DNA of 6,324 nt from a bacterium (GTDB lineage: Bacteria; Actinomycetota; Humimicrobiia; Humimicrobiales; Humimicrobiaceae). The notes beneath the pieces were generated by a model. It did no database searches. It was not told the DNA's origin and was given only the letters and a program-made list of their open reading frames with translations. The position numbers and the translations under genes were made by a program. Shown piece after piece: positions 6,294 through 6,324 of the stretch. Positions within the stretch are counted from its first letter, which is position 1. The number at the start of each line of letters is the position of its first letter. The stretch is taken from the NCBI GenBank assembly GCA_030611285.1, contig JAUWQC010000060.1:1-6324 (forward strand), given 5' to 3'.

Positions 6294-6314
6294 GACGAAG
6301 TTCGAACTTTTTTT
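6294..6314 (+). terminator. Palindrome with T-run, possible weak terminator of the Fic gene
   Basis: AAGTTCGAACTT at 6298-6309 is a perfect 12-base palindrome, and T's continue to 6314. As RNA it gives only a four-base stem with a UCGA loop, which is short for a rho-independent terminator. It lies 29 bases after the Fic stop, a fitting position. It could instead be a protein-binding site. Sequence beyond it is nearly at the window edge. Confidence 0.3.
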
Positions 6315-6324
6315 GAGGAAAATC

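Noticed and set aside
1..6324. CRISPR array, insertion sequence, tRNA or rRNA
   Set aside because: No regularly spaced long repeats, transposase-like frames, terminal inverted repeats or conserved RNA gene motifs were seen in the window.

Overview
The window looks like a chromosomal stretch from a low-GC anaerobic bacterium, most likely a Firmicute of clostridial type. This rests on the AT-rich flanks, strong GGAGG-type ribosome binding sites, and a radical SAM enzyme beside a Gram-positive-style lipoprotein transporter. No rRNA, tRNA or marker gene fixes the lineage, so this is inference.

Layout from left to right. (1) Positions 1028 to 1, minus strand: a coproporphyrinogen III oxidase-like radical SAM protein. 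Its C-terminus lies beyond the left edge, but at least 342 codons are open. (2) Positions 1029-1507: a very AT-rich divergent intergenic region with weak promoter candidates. It ends in a G-rich tract with an unusually long Shine-Dalgarno match that has no obvious start codon. (3) Positions 1508-4338, plus strand: a compact three-gene ABC importer operon encoding a lipoprotein binding protein, a LivH-type permease and an ATPase. It resembles the TrpXYZ / COG2984-COG4120-COG1101 systems associated with aromatic amino acids. (4) Positions 4393-4899: a YjcF/ElaA-like GNAT acetyltransferase whose start sits beside a palindrome. (5) Positions 4900-5119: an AT-rich spacer with inverted repeats and a phased set of TTGCAA motifs. 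(6) Positions 5120-6268: a class II Fic protein (predicted AMP transferase) with a built-in inhibitory motif and a C-terminal winged-helix domain. (7) A short palindrome followed by a T-run lies near the right edge.

The three transporter genes should act together: the lipoprotein captures the ligand outside the membrane, the permease forms the channel, and the ATPase drives import. The other three genes have no clear functional link to it. The operon is also much richer in GC than both flanks (lines sampled by hand: 45-47 percent against 22-32 percent). This suggests that it, or its neighbours, arrived separately.

I do not see a clearly new multi-gene system. The best leads are the phased TTGCAA array before the Fic gene, the orphan Shine-Dalgarno/G-rich tract in the transporter leader, the palindrome at the acetyltransferase start, and the compositional break.
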